NCBI GenBank assembly: GCA_963942565.1 | Contig: OZ012687.1 | Location: forward strand, 14,307,445-14,371,444 | DNA length: 64,000 bases | Direction of reading: 5' to 3' | DNA from: Maea johnstoni | Taxonomy: Eukaryota > Annelida > Polychaeta > Spionida > Magelonidae | Shown: in pieces, positions 1-12,792 of the stretch | Layout: each line of letters opens with the position of its first letter | Position numbering within the stretch: the first letter of the stretch is position 1 | Position numbers and translations under genes: made by a program | The notes under the pieces: model-generated | Seen by the model: only the letters and a program-made list of their open reading frames with translations | Told to the model about the DNA's origin: nothing | Database searches by the model: none

Positions 1-612
1 CTTGTCAACAACTTGAACAAGTATATAATCCAATGCGTAATTGACGTGCGGCAGCAAGAATAAACAAGTAAACAACATACAAGAGAGGCAAGTTACTTTA
101 CAAGTATATATAGCAGAGGAATGACAAGTCAGGTAGGTGATTTTGTGGGGGAAAATTGTGTTCTTGTTCGCGAAGTTAGCGATCGAAGTTCCATCTAGCT
201 TTCGTTTCAATTAAATTGACAATTGATAATATCGGCCAAAGTGAAAGACATGTTTAAATTGATCAAGTTTCCGACTGATTTTAGATTATAAATAACATTT
301 CTAGTGTCCCTATATCTGCCAAAACACACCGGCTCCGAAACCGGAAGTAAACACATCGATCTCATGGGCTGCGCCAGTTTGTATAATTCAATGCGTAATT
401 AGCGTGCGGCAGCAAGAATTAGTAAACAACATACAAGGGAGGCAAGTTACTTTATTAGTTTATATAGCAGAGGAATGACAAGTCAGGTAGGTGGACAATA
501 AGGGTTTTGTGGGGGAAAATTATATTCTTGTGTTGGAAGTTAGCAATCGATTTTCAGTTCCATCTACATCATAGACATATGTAGTACATGTAGCTTTCGT
601 TTCAATTAATAA
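1..612. repeat. Direct duplication, two copies ~360 bp apart
   Basis: Two closely similar segments, about 28-229 and 388-607, share the run from CAATGCGTAATT through GCAGAGGAATGACAAGTCAG to GCTTTCGTTTCAATTAA. They differ by small indels and substitutions, which suggests an old segmental or tandem duplication. No coding potential is seen. The array may begin to the left of the window. Confidence 0.7.
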
Positions 613-1676
613 TATCGACGAATCTCGGCCACGGTGTCTGACATTTGGTCGCTATTTTCAGTAAATTTCGGCCACCATCAGCCAACGAAAATCGTAATTA
701 ATAAAAATTTACGGTAGTGTTGATCACATGATTGATTTGTTGTTGTGGACTAAGCGCAGTGCTTCTCTAAAAGTTATGACTAGACATACTTGATGTCAGG
801 TGTGCCTTTGAAAATCTGCATGCCATTCAAATGACAATAACTAATTAGCACACTAATCAGCTTGCAATGCTATCATAACTGACAAATCATAGGCTTCCTG
901 GTCTCCTAATGAACTATGAATTAACCGTAAATTGAGACTGGCAGATTGGCTTGCAGATAACAGGATGACTAATGACTTGAGGCAATTGGCTCTCTGTATA
1001 GCAAAACCATGTGTGTATCTTATACATATAGCATATATTTTGTTTTAATAGATATAAATCAAACAATTAGTAAGATAAATAGAATGCCTTTTCTTTTTAG
1101 CTACTTATACCTTTTACCTGTGTGCAAAGTCAAGCAGTTGTGCAAATTGTATGGGTATATAAAAGGAGCTCTTGTGGTATAAAGGGATGCTAATCTCAAA
1201 TCCATTTCAATATGAAATACAGTAGTGTAGTAAAATGCAGTCACAGCCCCTTTGAAACATCTGAGAGCTTCCATGCCATTTTTATTCACTATATACCTAT
1301 TTAGTTTTACCATCATACCCAGTATGCCATCAAAGGTCTTTGCTTTCTAACCATACCTTGCCTCTACATCAGGAAATTAGCACTGACTGCTGCTGCCGAA
1401 ATGTACAGGTGCCCACCTGTTAATTAATCATGTCCTCATCTGGTCAGGTGAGAGTAAATTAACGACCCAGCAATGGCGGACAGACATATCCATTAGTGGC
1501 CGAGCAGTGATGCCATTAATCAGAGCTTCTGGTTGCTGCTGTACCTGTGTTAGGACTAAATGATTTTCCTCCAGCCTGTGGGAGCAGGGATGAGAAATCG
1601 ACAAGAACCTTTAGCCAGTGACAAAGCATCATGGGCTGGACTGTAATAGGAATGTCACAATATGTTCAGTAAAATA
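613..1676. other. No feature seen
   Basis: Unique AT-rich sequence. The frames here are short, lack family motifs and have no flanking splice pattern I trust. Confidence 0.5.
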
Positions 1677-1855
1677 TACAGGTGAACTTGGATACGACGG
1701 ACCACTATACGACGGATTTTTGCATATGACGGACGATATGCTTGGTCCCAGTTTGATGCATATCAAGTATTCGTCATATGTATACGACGGATTTTGCACA
1801 TGACGGACCAGTTTTCCTGGTCCCATTGAGTCCGTCATATCCAAGTTCACCTGTA
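1677..1855. mobile_element. Tc1/mariner-pogo-like MITE, ~175 bp
   Basis: TA dinucleotides flank inverted ends: CAGGTGAACTTGGATACGAC on the left and the complement of CAGGTGAACTTGGATATGAC on the right, about 25 bp with one mismatch. The inside repeats the motif ATACGACGGATTTTGCA. A TA target and a CAG start fit the pogo/Tigger branch of Tc1/mariner. It is non-autonomous and has no transposase. Confidence 0.75.
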
Positions 1856-1940
1856 CTTAGGTATTTTTCATATTGCTTATCAATTTGTCAATTTTGCCTA
1901 GAATATCTCAAAAGTTTGCCAAACTGGATCTTCACCAACT

Positions 1941-2084
<144 letters not shown>

Positions 2085-2556
2085 ACATGGCAATGATTTG
2101 AGTAAGCCAGCCTCCTAAAAACACTTTTTTTTATTTTTACAATCAAAATGAAATTTTAAAATGCAACTTCAAAATCAGCTACTCCTAAGCATTCTTGCCT
2201 TTATCAGTACTAACAACATCACTGAGTAGGCACGGTTTCTGGTACTGATGCAATAAACAGGGTGCTTATTTTATTAGCCATATGCTACATGAAGTAATAT
2301 CATAACACCATATCAAACTTGTACTCCAATGTGATTATGGGAACATGTGATGGATTGTTTAATGGACCGATCAGGAAATTCGATATGTTAGCATTGCACA
2401 CATATAATACATAGTGAAACAGCAGTAATTCCATGTTACTAATTAATACTTTACATTCAATCACTTACAAGGTCAATCATAGGCTGAAGGGTGGGCAGGA
2501 CTATAAGGGTGGGGCAGAGGGTGGGTGCTGGCAAGTTATAGGAGGTTAAAGGGGTT

Positions 2557-2784
2557 CAATTTATTCATGCCTGGAGATCTACTTGACCTGTGTCATCTGG
2601 GCCTGTCATACTTTAAAAAATTACGAGGAATGAAGCCAAAATTTGCAAAATATTTGAAGAAGAGTTGTGAATGTAGTTCTGATGCACAATTCTCCTTCAA
2701 ATATTTTCTAAATATTGCTTTTATTAGAGGGATATCACCAAAATTGTCAGGCGGTTTTGGCTGCGACAGGCATGAATTGGTTAA
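2557..2784. mobile_element. TTAA-flanked MITE (family B)
   Basis: The right end reads GGCATGAATTGGTTAA and the left end TTTATTCATGCCTGG, forming imperfect inverted termini. Internal inverted motifs are AATATTTGAAG and CTTCAAATATTT. The same structure recurs at 11889-12010, 32081-32312 and 63215-63406. A TTAA edge and a CCC/GGG terminus suggest a piggyBac-like mobiliser; that assignment is inference. Confidence 0.55.
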
Positions 2785-2796
2785 CTATACCCTTTA

Positions 2797-3258
2797 GGCC
2801 ACTCCAATTTAATTACTTGTCTTACAAGCTTTTTTTGGAAAAAAAATCCTGTCAGACTCCAAAAAAAAGAAAAAAAAAGTCACCTTTGGTGTCTTACGGA
2901 CGAAAGCGGTTTTGAAATTTTCTGTCAGACTCCAAAAAAAAAAAAAGTGCAAGTTGTAAGAATATTCTTTGTAAGGGTGATTCAATCAACTACAGGAAGC
3001 TATCATTGCTGTAGTAGAGCCTCAGACTTGAGGAGGTATACCTCCCACCCTTCAGGCCACAGGGATTAATTGATTGATTGATTTTATTTAGTTGAGAATA
3101 GGCTGGTATAAACATATCGCTACCAGTCCTGGTCAGCAGACTCTAAAAAAATAAAAATAATAAAAAAAAGTCGCATTTTTCAACTTTTTTTTTAATTTCA
3201 AAATGGCTCATTTCCTACCTCCTGAGCACGTAAGACAAGCAAATAAATTGGAGTGGCC
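2797..3258. mobile_element. PIF/Harbinger-like MITE, 462 bp
   Basis: Inverted ends start GGCCACTCCAATTTA and continue to a shared CTTGTCTTAC. The 3-bp target duplication TTA stands on both sides (2794-2796 and 3259-3261), as expected for PIF/Harbinger. The inside has A-rich runs and no coding frame. Confidence 0.8.
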
Positions 3259-3261
3259 TTA

Positions 3262-6200
3262 CATGCGATAAAACCTAGAGTAACTTTAGGCCTTCACTGC
3301 TGACTAATTGCTAAATCTCCCATTCTGCATCACTCCCAGGATGAAATCACCTGGCTTGGCTGCTTGGTGCCCATTGGTTGAGTAATGCCACTTGTCCTCC
3401 TCAGACAACATGTCCATGGCATCATGAATGAACATGCACACTTCCAGATTTGAACTTCCAAACTTACAATTTTCCTAGATAAATTATGTAACTAAATTAT
3501 GTAGATTTTATGTAACTGCTGATTGTGAACTACTATGGTTCTTTGTGAAACCAGAGCCCTGAAGATAAGACCATAGTGAAACACTCTTCTCAGTGTGTAA
3601 AACCCTCTGTCTAAGGTCGACCACTGAAAATCAAGGTCTCCCATTTGAAAATGGCTTTGTGAAACCTGAGATACCTGAAGAAGAGGCTATAGTAAATCAT
3701 TCCTGGCTCTTATCTCTGAATTGTCCCCATTTCATCATCAAATCAAATCACAGTCATTTGTTGCATAATCCACATGGTTGCCTGACAGGTCCTTTCTTTG
3801 GCGATAATGTGTCAACCTGACTCAGGTGTGTTTAAATGACTGGTTTAATTAACTCCTGTGCCCCTCTCAGGTATCCAGCAAGGCCATGTGATTGTGTGTG
3901 ATGTAACAGGTGGGGATGGGGGATTCTCCTCAGCAGCCTCTTCAGGTGGGCAGCCTCATCCTTATTATCACCTGCTTAGTAGAAGCATGGCACATTATAC
4001 CACTATCTTATGGAAGCTTTGAGTCTTGAAAAGGTATGACTGCCGTGATTAGCATAGGGACCACAGAGTTGGCCAAAATTCTGAAGCACATACAAATAGT
4101 CCCTGGGCACAGCATTTGTGTGAGGTTGCTGACATGCAACAATTGGTTCAAGAAATTGTCACAAGGTGGCACTCCGTGTCAGTTTTCATTATCAATAGTG
4201 AAGACAAGTCACTGGCATTTTTCTCACATGCCACATATTAAAGGTGTTAGGTACAGGAAAATCTTATTGTCCAGCATGACCACTTTGCACAGCAGTGCTC
4301 TTAAAGATAGACAAACAACCAAGTTATCCTCTCAACTCGAATTTTCACAATAACTTCCTTCACAAATTACTTCTCTCCTGCTTTGTGTCTTTGATGGTGT
4401 CTTTGCAGGCAAATAATCACTTCATATTGCAATTATTTTTGGAAAAACCATTAGGCTAAAAGTATAGCAATTCAACCAGGCCTGAAAAAAATTCATTCGG
4501 TTGGTTTAAAATCCGATATCCATATTTTACGTTTTCCTTCTAAATAGAATTACATCTGAACAACATTTTTGTGAGACTATTATATGTCTTGTCATCTACA
4601 CGCCTTTTCTGATAGATGCATCTGACTTTTTGTTCCTGTGAGATTCTCAGGAGACTCATGTCAGTAGCGGTCACCTTGAAACATCTCCTGGCCATTAAGA
4701 GGATGTATCTAGTGACCTATTATAATGGCCACTCGAGTGCCAGGGAGCATCTCTCTCTCAACAAGTATTCACAACAGGCCCACCACTGAAGTGTAAGTAG
4801 GCGTTCACTTAATAAAAAGAATGGCAATGGAAATTTCAGTCTTAAGAGCCATGTGTTGTTGGCAATCTCTAGAGTCACTTTAAATATTTCAGCATGTATG
4901 ATAAATCGCCCCTTTAGGTTGTTGAATTCGTGGTTAACATTGTAGTTGAGAATGGTGTGCTTTATAGAAAATACCATTACATTTAACATTGCAATATTTC
5001 TGACAATATTTTTTGACAATTGTATAATAGGATTTAATTTGTTGAGATAAATTCTGTTTATGAAGAAAACATAAAATAGGGGTTACCTGAGCTTAAGTCC
5101 ACCAAATCAATTTTCAGACCTGAATTGATATGACTTTACTGTCAAATGGTATTTTTGTATTCTGCTCACGCTTCTCAGATTTGATATTCTAGAATCTATG
5201 TAACAAGAGAATGTGGCAGACTGCCATAGCAATTTGCACCAAGTAATCGAACAGATGTGTTTGAGTTAAATGGCTTGTATTCCGTAATTTAGAATTAATG
5301 TATTATGAGGGAGACTCACAGTCCATGTCGAATACAAGAGTTTTGATTACTGTCACTTTTTTCTGCCATATTTAAGTTAGTTCGCAACTAGCCAGATGCT
5401 AGTGGAGGAAACCCAAGTATCAAGCAAAAACGGCCATGTTTCATAACCCAGGCACTGGTGAGAGACAGCGAGCAGTGAGTGGCGATGCCTTCGTCCACTC
5501 GGCCATCAGGGCAGGCCCTCTGTCGAATACTGATAAGTCAAATATATACTATGTATCCATCTGTAACACCTTCACTGCACATTTCTTTTCTTTTCTTTTT
5601 CTTCCTCTGATTATACTGGGCTGTTACCAATGGGAAACTTTAACTTTCAGTGGTCTACCTTTACAAGGGAGTTTTATGCATAGACAGGACCGTTTTCTTC
5701 ATGGGAGACCTGATTTTTACAAATCCCCAGGTGTCAGATTTCATCTAGCTGTCACAGATGAGAGACCTTAACATTCAAAGAATGTGTGAACATCATTGAT
5801 ATTCTGACTCTAACCCCACATTTAAGATGTTGCTTTATAACACAATCAAGGTCTTCAGATTTTCATTTTTACCTTATCTATAGTGTACAATTTAAGGAAA
5901 ACTATTAAAAGTACAATTTTAGGGAAACAATTTAGAGTAACATTTTAAGAAACTAAAGTTATTTCTTGACTTATAAGAATTAGTTCAGACTTCCCCCCCC
6001 CCCCCTTTTATGCCAGTCGCATAGAAAAAATCAAGAGGTTTTTTTTAGAGAGAAAATATTTCAAGAGGATTTTTTAGAAAGAATATTTCCAGAATTTGTG
6101 ATTGCTTCTAAAGTTATTTTTAAAAGCAGCACAGCTCAAGACAGACAGTTGAGTTAGGGAGAGGGCTGACTTGAAACCAATGAGTTATACAGTCAACCTT

Positions 6201-7095
6201 TGCCTTTACGTCACTGGCAGAGGTAAGTCACCAACTTCCCCCATTTCCTATCATGAATCTAACAAGTTAGCCGGACAATCACCCACTTTAGACACATTTT
6301 CAACAGGTAGAAGAGTCCTTATGCAATTCTGCAGTTCCTCTTATCTTATTCCAACATACTGTCAATCACTCCTCCCCCACCTTTCCAGAGTGTCCCCTTG
6401 ATAAGGTACACGCCATCACTACACCTCCTCATTGAGCAGAGAAATCAGGAAAATTACATGAACGAGCATGATACAATTTCCTTATTCAATTTCGCTGCAC
6501 AGCTCATGTCACCCTTTATGCCACTTTCCTATTCTTATTCTCGGTGGTCACGACTCACGAGCTCGGATCTAATCACGGTCACTGGGCCGATTACCATTGG
6601 TCAGTCATGCTGGGGGACAATTAGACCTGCTAGAGCAATTACCTGGCCACAAATTGAAACCTGACACCATTATATGTCTGGACACAATGGGCTCCAGCCA
6701 GATGATGATGATTTTTTCATCACTTCAATTGATGGCTGTCTTGTCTGGTAATCAGGACGTGCTACTCTTTCTACATGCTGTTTCACTGGTTGCCAAATCA
6801 CTGGTCACCAAACTGAATCAGCTCAGTGATGATCATCATTATGCCCCCCCCCCCCCCCCCCCCCTCCACTTCAGTGGGAAGTTTAATAGCCAGCAGGGTA
6901 CAACAAAAATCTTTCCTAGACTTGTATAATTATAGAAAAGGCCTTGCTGGGCTAGTAAAATGTTATCATTGTAGCCCTTCCTTTAGGTAATGGAAATGGA
7001 AAAAAATGAACCCTAGCTTTACAAGCCAAACAGGGTGGAAAGAGATATACCGTATAATCATGAGTATTTTGACATTCAAACTGTTATATAAGCCT
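3262..7095. other. Mostly unique sequence, no gene seen
   Basis: Long AT-rich stretch with no recognisable exon. It contains C-runs at 5993-6005 (13) and 6844-6864 (21), and a possible decayed SINE at 5400-5530, listed separately. The open frames around 4036-4353, 5436-5771 and 6171-6929 show no domain pattern and look like chance. Confidence 0.5.
5400..5530 (-). repeat. Possible decayed tRNA-derived SINE
   Basis: On the - strand it shares CTGCTCGCTGTCTCTCACCA with 44165-44270 and is followed by GGGTTTCCTCCACTAG, a wording common in tRNA-derived SINEs. The B-box equivalent is degraded. Family unknown. Confidence 0.3.
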
Positions 7096-7099
7096 TATA

Positions 7100-7285
7100 T
7101 AAGCTTAAACCTGCTTATTTCCTGTAATGGTCCAAAAATAAATAGGGTAGTAGTTAGGCAAAAAAAATTGTTTGAATAATTTCTTTATCAAAGAAATGAG
7201 TGTTTCATATATCTTTTATGTTGAATAGGATTTGAAAGGCCTGAAAAAACTTAAGGGAAGGGATTTTTAAAAAACAAACTTGCAC
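7100..7285. mobile_element. Decayed copy of the ~225-bp Harbinger-like MITE
   Basis: Pieces such as TTTCCTGTAATGGTCC, AAATAGGGTAG and AAAGGCCTGAAAAAACTTAAG match the family best seen at 12565-12789, but they are rearranged and diverged. The ends are not clear. Confidence 0.5.
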
Positions 7286-7831
7286 ATGGCTTTAAACAGC
7301 TCTTGAAAGAACTCTATCAAGACAGCCATTACCAAAAGCATTCATTTCTTTCAAGATGTCTAAAACCTATACATATAACATACAATGAACTTATTGATAA
7401 CAAGACAGCAATGTCATCATAATCTCAAACATATTCAAAAGGAAAAAATGAAAGTTAAAGAAGCAGTATTTGATTAAAAGATGTTTTTCAAAACAAATTT
7501 ACAAAGAGCAAAAGAAGTTCCTTCAAAGATTTTAGTTCATCATTGAAAATATTTGAACCTTGAAAAGACCAGATTGACAAGATACTATTTAAGGATGAAA
7601 GGTTTCTACTAAAAATCCAGTATGTATTTGCTTTTTCCGTTGAGCATGAAGGTACAAATAAAGGGTTGTCTGTGCATGTGTGTGTGTCCTGGGTATATGA
7701 TTGGCAAGCTGTCATAGCTACTGTGGCTACATTGTGTAAGGTAGTATGCTGCGAGAATAGCAAGAGGATCATACGCTGGCTTATTGCCCACAGGGAATGG
7801 CCTATTTGGCTACCCACCGTCCTGTCTACCC

Positions 7832-8045
7832 TTAACCCTTCCAATACTGAGGCTACTTTAGTCCAAAGCACAAGGACGCAAGGTATTTTGAAAACCATCT
7901 AAACCCTGTCCTGTTGGTATTCATTGGATAGCTCTTGCTGAGTACTCTCAGATGAGTACCCATGTGCCAGGGTTTCAGTCATTTTTCAGGATTTATGCGT
8001 CATTTTGTATTGGCCAAATGAGCCACCAGCAGCATAAGGTTTTAA
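7832..8045 (-). mobile_element. TTAA-flanked MITE (family A), reverse copy
   Basis: Bounded by TTAA (7832-7835 and 8042-8045), with CCCTTCCAATACTGAGG at one end and CAGCAGCATAAGG at the other. About 214 bp, matching copies at 11680, 16860, 17596 and 19057 in the opposite orientation. TTAA target plus CCCTT ends suggest piggyBac-like mobilisation. Confidence 0.75.
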
Positions 8046-8116
8046 TATGCAGAAGCAGGTATACAAGTCTTACTATCAACCCATTCATAATGGGTAAATC
8101 CATTAACGCATATAGC

Positions 8117-9127
8117 TAGGGATGTCATCGATAGTCGCCAAGTCGATGCACCGCTAGCTAAGACCCTGTCGATAGTCGCAGCGATAAGGCAAACGTATCG
8201 ATGCGACAGAATCGACAAAATTTACCCCCAAATGCCGCTACATTTGGGGGTTAAGTTTTACCATGTACTACGACTGTCAGCCGTAAGTACACACAAAAAA
8301 TCATGAGCGATCGCTCAGCCTAACCAAACCAACGGCCGTTACCTTTGATGGTAGTGCTTTACGTTGTACTACGGCTCTCAGCCGTAAGTACACCCAAAAT
8401 CGTGAGCGGTAGATCGATTCGCTCACCAAAACAAACGGCCGCCATTTTATTTTACTGAGCACATAGAATTAGCAGTACGTTCAGAACAACAATGTCTGAA
8501 ACGTTCGCTAAACGTACTGCTCATCAAGTGCGGGTATTCGAGATACGAACATTTCAAACGTTCGTGTCTCAAATGAGCAAACCTAATGAGCATCCATATA
8601 GACATACAATACAAATAACAGCCACAAAATTAAGTAATACATGTATTCAAATGAAATAAAAATAGAATAAAATAAATCATGATTATTTATGATAATTGAT
8701 GAATGCATAAATACAGAATTAATTCATTAATTTGATGTTTGATGAATGAATTAAAAAGGCAAGAATGTTTTTTATTTTGAGCAATTACAAGGTAATTAAT
8801 TGTGCCCAACGAGCACGTTACGGCGTATCGAATCGAATCGAATCGAATCGTATCGAAAAATATATCGATTACTGTAAAACCCATTATTATCACGCTCCTT
8901 TTAATTTCACGAATTTCGCGCTAGGTGATGATAACGCGTATATTACTGGCGCTGATATACGTTCAAAATAGCATAACAATGTCCCATCTAGCGGTGATAC
9001 AGTTGATGCGTGTAATTAAATGGCCGCGATCAGATTCAGACGGCAGTTGCGTGAATTTAAAGGGGCGTGGTTATAAAGGGTTTTACAGTAATCGAATCGA
9101 TAAAATTTCATATCAATGACATCACTA
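8117..9127. mobile_element. hAT-like non-autonomous element, ~1 kb
   Basis: Ends are TAGGGATGTCATCGATA and the complement of TAGTGATGTCATTGATA. The 8-bp duplication CATATAGC flanks it at 8109-8116 and 9128-9135, the hAT signature. The inside has repeated CGTACTGC, GTACTACG and ATCGAATCG motifs and no transposase. A second MITE is nested near its right end. Confidence 0.8.
8872..9088. mobile_element. Nested MITE with CTGTAAAACCC ends, 217 bp
   Basis: Perfect 11-bp inverted ends CTGTAAAACCC / GGGTTTTACAG with TA on both sides, inside the larger hAT-like element. The TA target suggests Tc1/mariner-type mobilisation. Its GC content is higher than that of its host. Confidence 0.75.
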
Positions 9128-9224
9128 CATATAGCAGCTCAAGATAGCCTACCTATTTGGCGAGAACTTCTAGAAGAAAGCACACTATGGAAAATGCTTC
9201 AAGAACAAATATTCAACCAACAAT

Positions 9225-9566
9225 AGGCCTCAACGCTAACTCAAAATGATACTGGCCCTGTAGGACCAGTAACACCTAGCATCTACTGGTCCTGCAAAAT
9301 ATTTACTGGCCCTACATTTTTTCTTTAACATAAGAAGAAAGAACATTGCATAAGATTCACCACAACACTTATCTTTATAAATTTTATCTTCATTTATTTC
9401 AAAAACAATTTGGGACTTTCTCAGTGGGAAAATTTTTAACAAGAATGTCTCCAAATGTTTACTGGCCCTGTAGGACCAGTTGAGGGTGTTTTTTACTGGC
9501 CCGAAGTTGTTTTTGGGAATTTTTACTGGCCTGGGGCCATAGGTTCACCCTTAACGTCGAGCCCTG
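9225..9566. mobile_element. hAT-like MITE, ~340 bp
   Basis: The right end, read inward, is CAGGGCTCGACGTTAAG; the left end TAGGCCTCAACGCTAAC is a diverged match. Inside, the 20-mer ACTGGCCCTGTAGGACCAGT occurs twice exactly (9251-9270, 9461-9480). Target duplication is unclear (AACAAT near both ends). Confidence 0.5.
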
Positions 9567-9765
9567 AACAATGTTTATTAGCCCAGATGACCATGCTGAC
9601 CAAGAACTTGCTGGGTTTAACACAGTCAAATTGGACATGGCCTCTTGCATGTTTTGAAGCCTCTATTGCACACTGGCACAACTATGACACCCATTTTATG
9701 CAAATCTTTACATTTAGGGCCCCTGGGATGGGTAATGCTAAGACTATTACTATTTCCAGACCACA

Positions 9766-10142
9766 AATCGACATGTTATGAAATAAATTGGAAAAGTATG
9801 CAATAGTGATGATAGTGATAATCAGAATACTGATAATCAGTCAATTTGGGTTAATGGTGTAATTGGCGCATAATGAGTTTATAACATGAATAACAGTTCT
9901 CTTTAATTTTTTCTGAAAGATACTTTTCTAAAAGAGATATCACTGAATAGTAAGGCCTATTTCAGTGGCAATAGACATGAATGGGTTGCGATAGATATGT
10001 TAATTGTAATTGTATGCACATGGTAAAGAATAGTGAGAATTGAGTCAATTAGGGTTAATTGTTTAGCTGGTGTATAATAGATACCAATGATCAATATCTG
10101 ATATGCTTTGATATAATCGACATGTTATGAAATAAATTGGAA
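9766..10142. repeat. 28-bp exact direct repeats bracketing ~320 bp
   Basis: Positions 9766-9793 and 10115-10142 are identical over 28 bp. The DNA between includes a family-B-like GACATGAATGGGTT. This could be an insertion with a long target duplication, or an old tandem duplication that has decayed. Confidence 0.6.
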
Positions 10143-10579
10143 TCCAACTGCTTGATGTTCCCAGTGTGTCCATGCCTTGTACTATTAGTCTTATCTCGGC
10201 TGGGCATGCAGCAGAGATACTGACTGGATATGTAACTGTAGTCAATATCAAAGGCCTGCAATATTTCATACAAGATCGTCCTGTCTTGCTGGCTTGGTGC
10301 CTTCTTGCCTGAATTATTCAGAGGACAATAGGAGTCGTATTCAATAGTTCATGTTGAATTCCCGGAGGAGGATTAGGTTTGATTGAGGAAAAGAATACAT
10401 TCACATGCTCTGAATAAACATGGCAAGTCAATTGTGCTTACCTACTCAGATCAAGTGCAATTTATTTGATACCAAGAAAAATAAGTTCAATTATTCAAGC
10501 AAAAAAGGAAAGTAGATATGACATATCTGACATTATCCAGAAAAAGGATTATAACTCATTTTGAATCATTACAGTACAT

Positions 10580-10914
10580 AGATAGAAGTGTCCAACTGTC
10601 GCATTGTCGCACCAGGTTGCGACAAAGGCCTCAAAACGTGCGACAAGAAATTTTCAGGAACTATTATGACAAATGAAGTCTAGTAGATGTTTCAGTACCA
10701 TTTTCAAAGGCAGATTGTATTGAGAAAATGTGTAAACTCAATTTATTAATACGGCTTATTGATTGATCTAGGTCTTTATTATTGCTGGAAAGGCTGATAT
10801 GGCAGTGTCACCTGATGACAATATTTAAACTGATAGTCGCACAGCACCCACCAATGATGTGCTCCAGGATCAGTTGTGTGTGCTCAAGGACTTCAATATT
10901 TGGACACCCCTGCA
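10580..10914. mobile_element. Possible hAT-like MITE
   Basis: The right end read inward is CAGGGGTGTCCAAATATTG, a common hAT terminus. The left end has TAGAAGTGTCCAACTG. No clear 8-bp duplication is seen, so the limits are uncertain. Confidence 0.4.
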
Positions 10915-11679
10915 GAAGCATATACTACTTCAAAGATACAGTGTTAGAAAGAACTGTGAAATCTATTCAAATGATAAGAAAAAATATAAGGCTTTTTTGG
11001 GCTGCTACAGACATGAAAAGGTTCAGTAAAGCAGAAGGTAAACAACCATTAAGAATGACATAATGTATAGATAAAGTGATCTATACATTCCACTATATTC
11101 ATTAGTTGTTTACTGTCTGCTTTATTTAACCTATTTATGTATGTAGAAGCCCTCCCTGAGATGCCTGATATTTTTTCTTACCGTTTAAATATATTTACAG
11201 ATGTAGGACAACCTCTGTGTGACTGTGCTACAAATGAGAAGGGTAACCCTTTGATGCTCATATCATACTAGGATGTGCTCACTACAAAACTAAAATTTAA
11301 AAATATTCAAAGGAAATTTGTTCATTACTATATTTAAACAACTTTCATTTGTGAACTTTGTCATTTATGGATTATTTTAACAAATGCCAGAGCCACCTTT
11401 TCACACAGAAAATAATGGGTTAGTGAGATTGATCAACTTTCTTATGTATCAGACTACCCTATGAAGTATTGGAGTAATGGTATTTTGAAGTCGCAAATGT
11501 AACAAGTATATTTTCTCAAAGTGATTTTCATTTGTGAATAATTTACATGTGTGCAAAACCACCTGTGTGACTATAAATGGGTTAAAGTCTTTGATGATTT
11601 GATACTATTATTGTTTGCTCCCACGAGTAGCAGGCAGTGCAGCTTTATCTAGCACAGCAGGCGCACTAGGCTCATTGTC
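10915..11679. other. No feature seen
   Basis: Unique AT-rich DNA with no exon-like pattern. Confidence 0.5.
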
Positions 11680-11892
11680 TTAACCCTTATGCTGCTGGCC
11701 GCTTATTTAATCAATACAAAATCATGCAAAAAAAGCCAAAAATGACCGAAACCCTGGCAAATGGGTACTCATCAGAGAGTACTCAGCGAGAGCTTTCCGA
11801 TGAATACCAATATAACAGGGTTTGGGTGGTTTTCAGGAATCTTTGCTTCCCTGTGGTTCGGACCAAAGTAGCCTCAGCGTTGGAAGGGTTAA
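11680..11892 (+). mobile_element. TTAA-flanked MITE (family A)
   Basis: TTAA at 11680-11683 and 11889-11892; ends CCCTTATGCTGCTGG and CAGCGTTGGAAGGG. This is the best full-length copy. It abuts a second TTAA element that shares the right-hand TTAA. Confidence 0.8.
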
Positions 11893-12015
11893 CCCTTATG
11901 CTGGTGGGGTAATGTTTCCTACAAATTTTCCAACATATGCTTTAATGAGGAAGATATCAGCAAAATGATCAGGCTGCTTTTGTTTGACTGTTGCAGGTAT
12001 GAATGGGTTGATAGT
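11889..12015. mobile_element. TTAA MITE fragment (family B)
   Basis: Starts at the TTAA shared with the preceding element and ends near GGTATGAATGGGTTG, a diverged form of the family-B terminus. Internal TCAGGCTGC matches the copy near 63370. Confidence 0.4.
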
Positions 12016-12041
12016 ACGACTTGTATACCAGCTTGTGCATA

Positions 12042-12185
12042 TTAATCCGTATGCTGCTGGTGGCTCATTTGGCCAATACAAAGGGAGGTAAAAAACCTGA
12101 AAAATGACCCTGGTTTAGATGTTTTTCAAGAATCTTTGCATCCTAGTCCTTTGGACCAAAGTAGCCTCAGCATTGGAAGGGTTAA
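12042..12185 (+). mobile_element. TTAA-flanked MITE (family A), shortened
   Basis: TTAA at both ends, with the family-A left end (TATGCTGCTGGTGGCTCATT) and right end (CAGCATTGGAAGGG). The middle part with GGGTACTCAT is missing. Confidence 0.7.
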
Positions 12186-12564
12186 GAGTTTTCCTGTCAC
12201 ACTAAAAGGATCTGTTCCTACATGCCTATTGGTCATTCATTTTCAGATTGCCCCAACAGAATGGCATAACTCAAGAATCTTACTGATAAAGAATATATCG
12301 GAGAACACATGAAGGAAAAAAAACTTAATAAAATTAAAAAGTTTTTCATACACTTTTTTGAAAGAAATCCTAGTTTAGAATATCATACATTTGTACAAGG
12401 AACGGCAGAGGAGGCTATGCTGCCAGTGGTACCAGGAGAATGTGGGGAGTCCTAAATGATAATTTACCCATTGTGTAGGATCTTTCCAGTGGGGGCCACA
12501 AAACTCCTCTCAGTATATCTCATTCATCATGGCCATGGCTTTTTTAAAAAGAATTTTTGGTTAA

Positions 12565-12789
12565 GGCCTAGAAAAAAAATTGTGTTTGTTTCCTGTAACG
12601 GTCTGAGAAAAAAATAGGGTAGGTAGGTTGAAAAAAATGTTTTTCATTATTTTTTTGTTCAAGAATGTGTGTTTTGTGCATGTTTTTGATGATTTTGAGT
12701 TGGGAGGGCAAAACTTTAGGGTATGAATTTTTTTTAAATAAACACTTGTTAGGGTAGGTTTACAGGAAACAAACAACTTTTTTTAGGCC
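12565..12789. mobile_element. Harbinger-like MITE, 225 bp (reference copy)
   Basis: Termini GGCCTA and TAGGCC, followed inward by TTGTTTGTTTCCTGTAACG-type arms. TAA target duplication at 12562-12564 and 12790-12792. The inside includes TAGGGTAGGTAGG and TGTGTTTTGTGCATG. Similar copies carry TTA, TAA, TGA or TTT duplications; 3-bp TNA sites fit PIF/Harbinger. Confidence 0.8.
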
Positions 12790-12792
12790 TAA

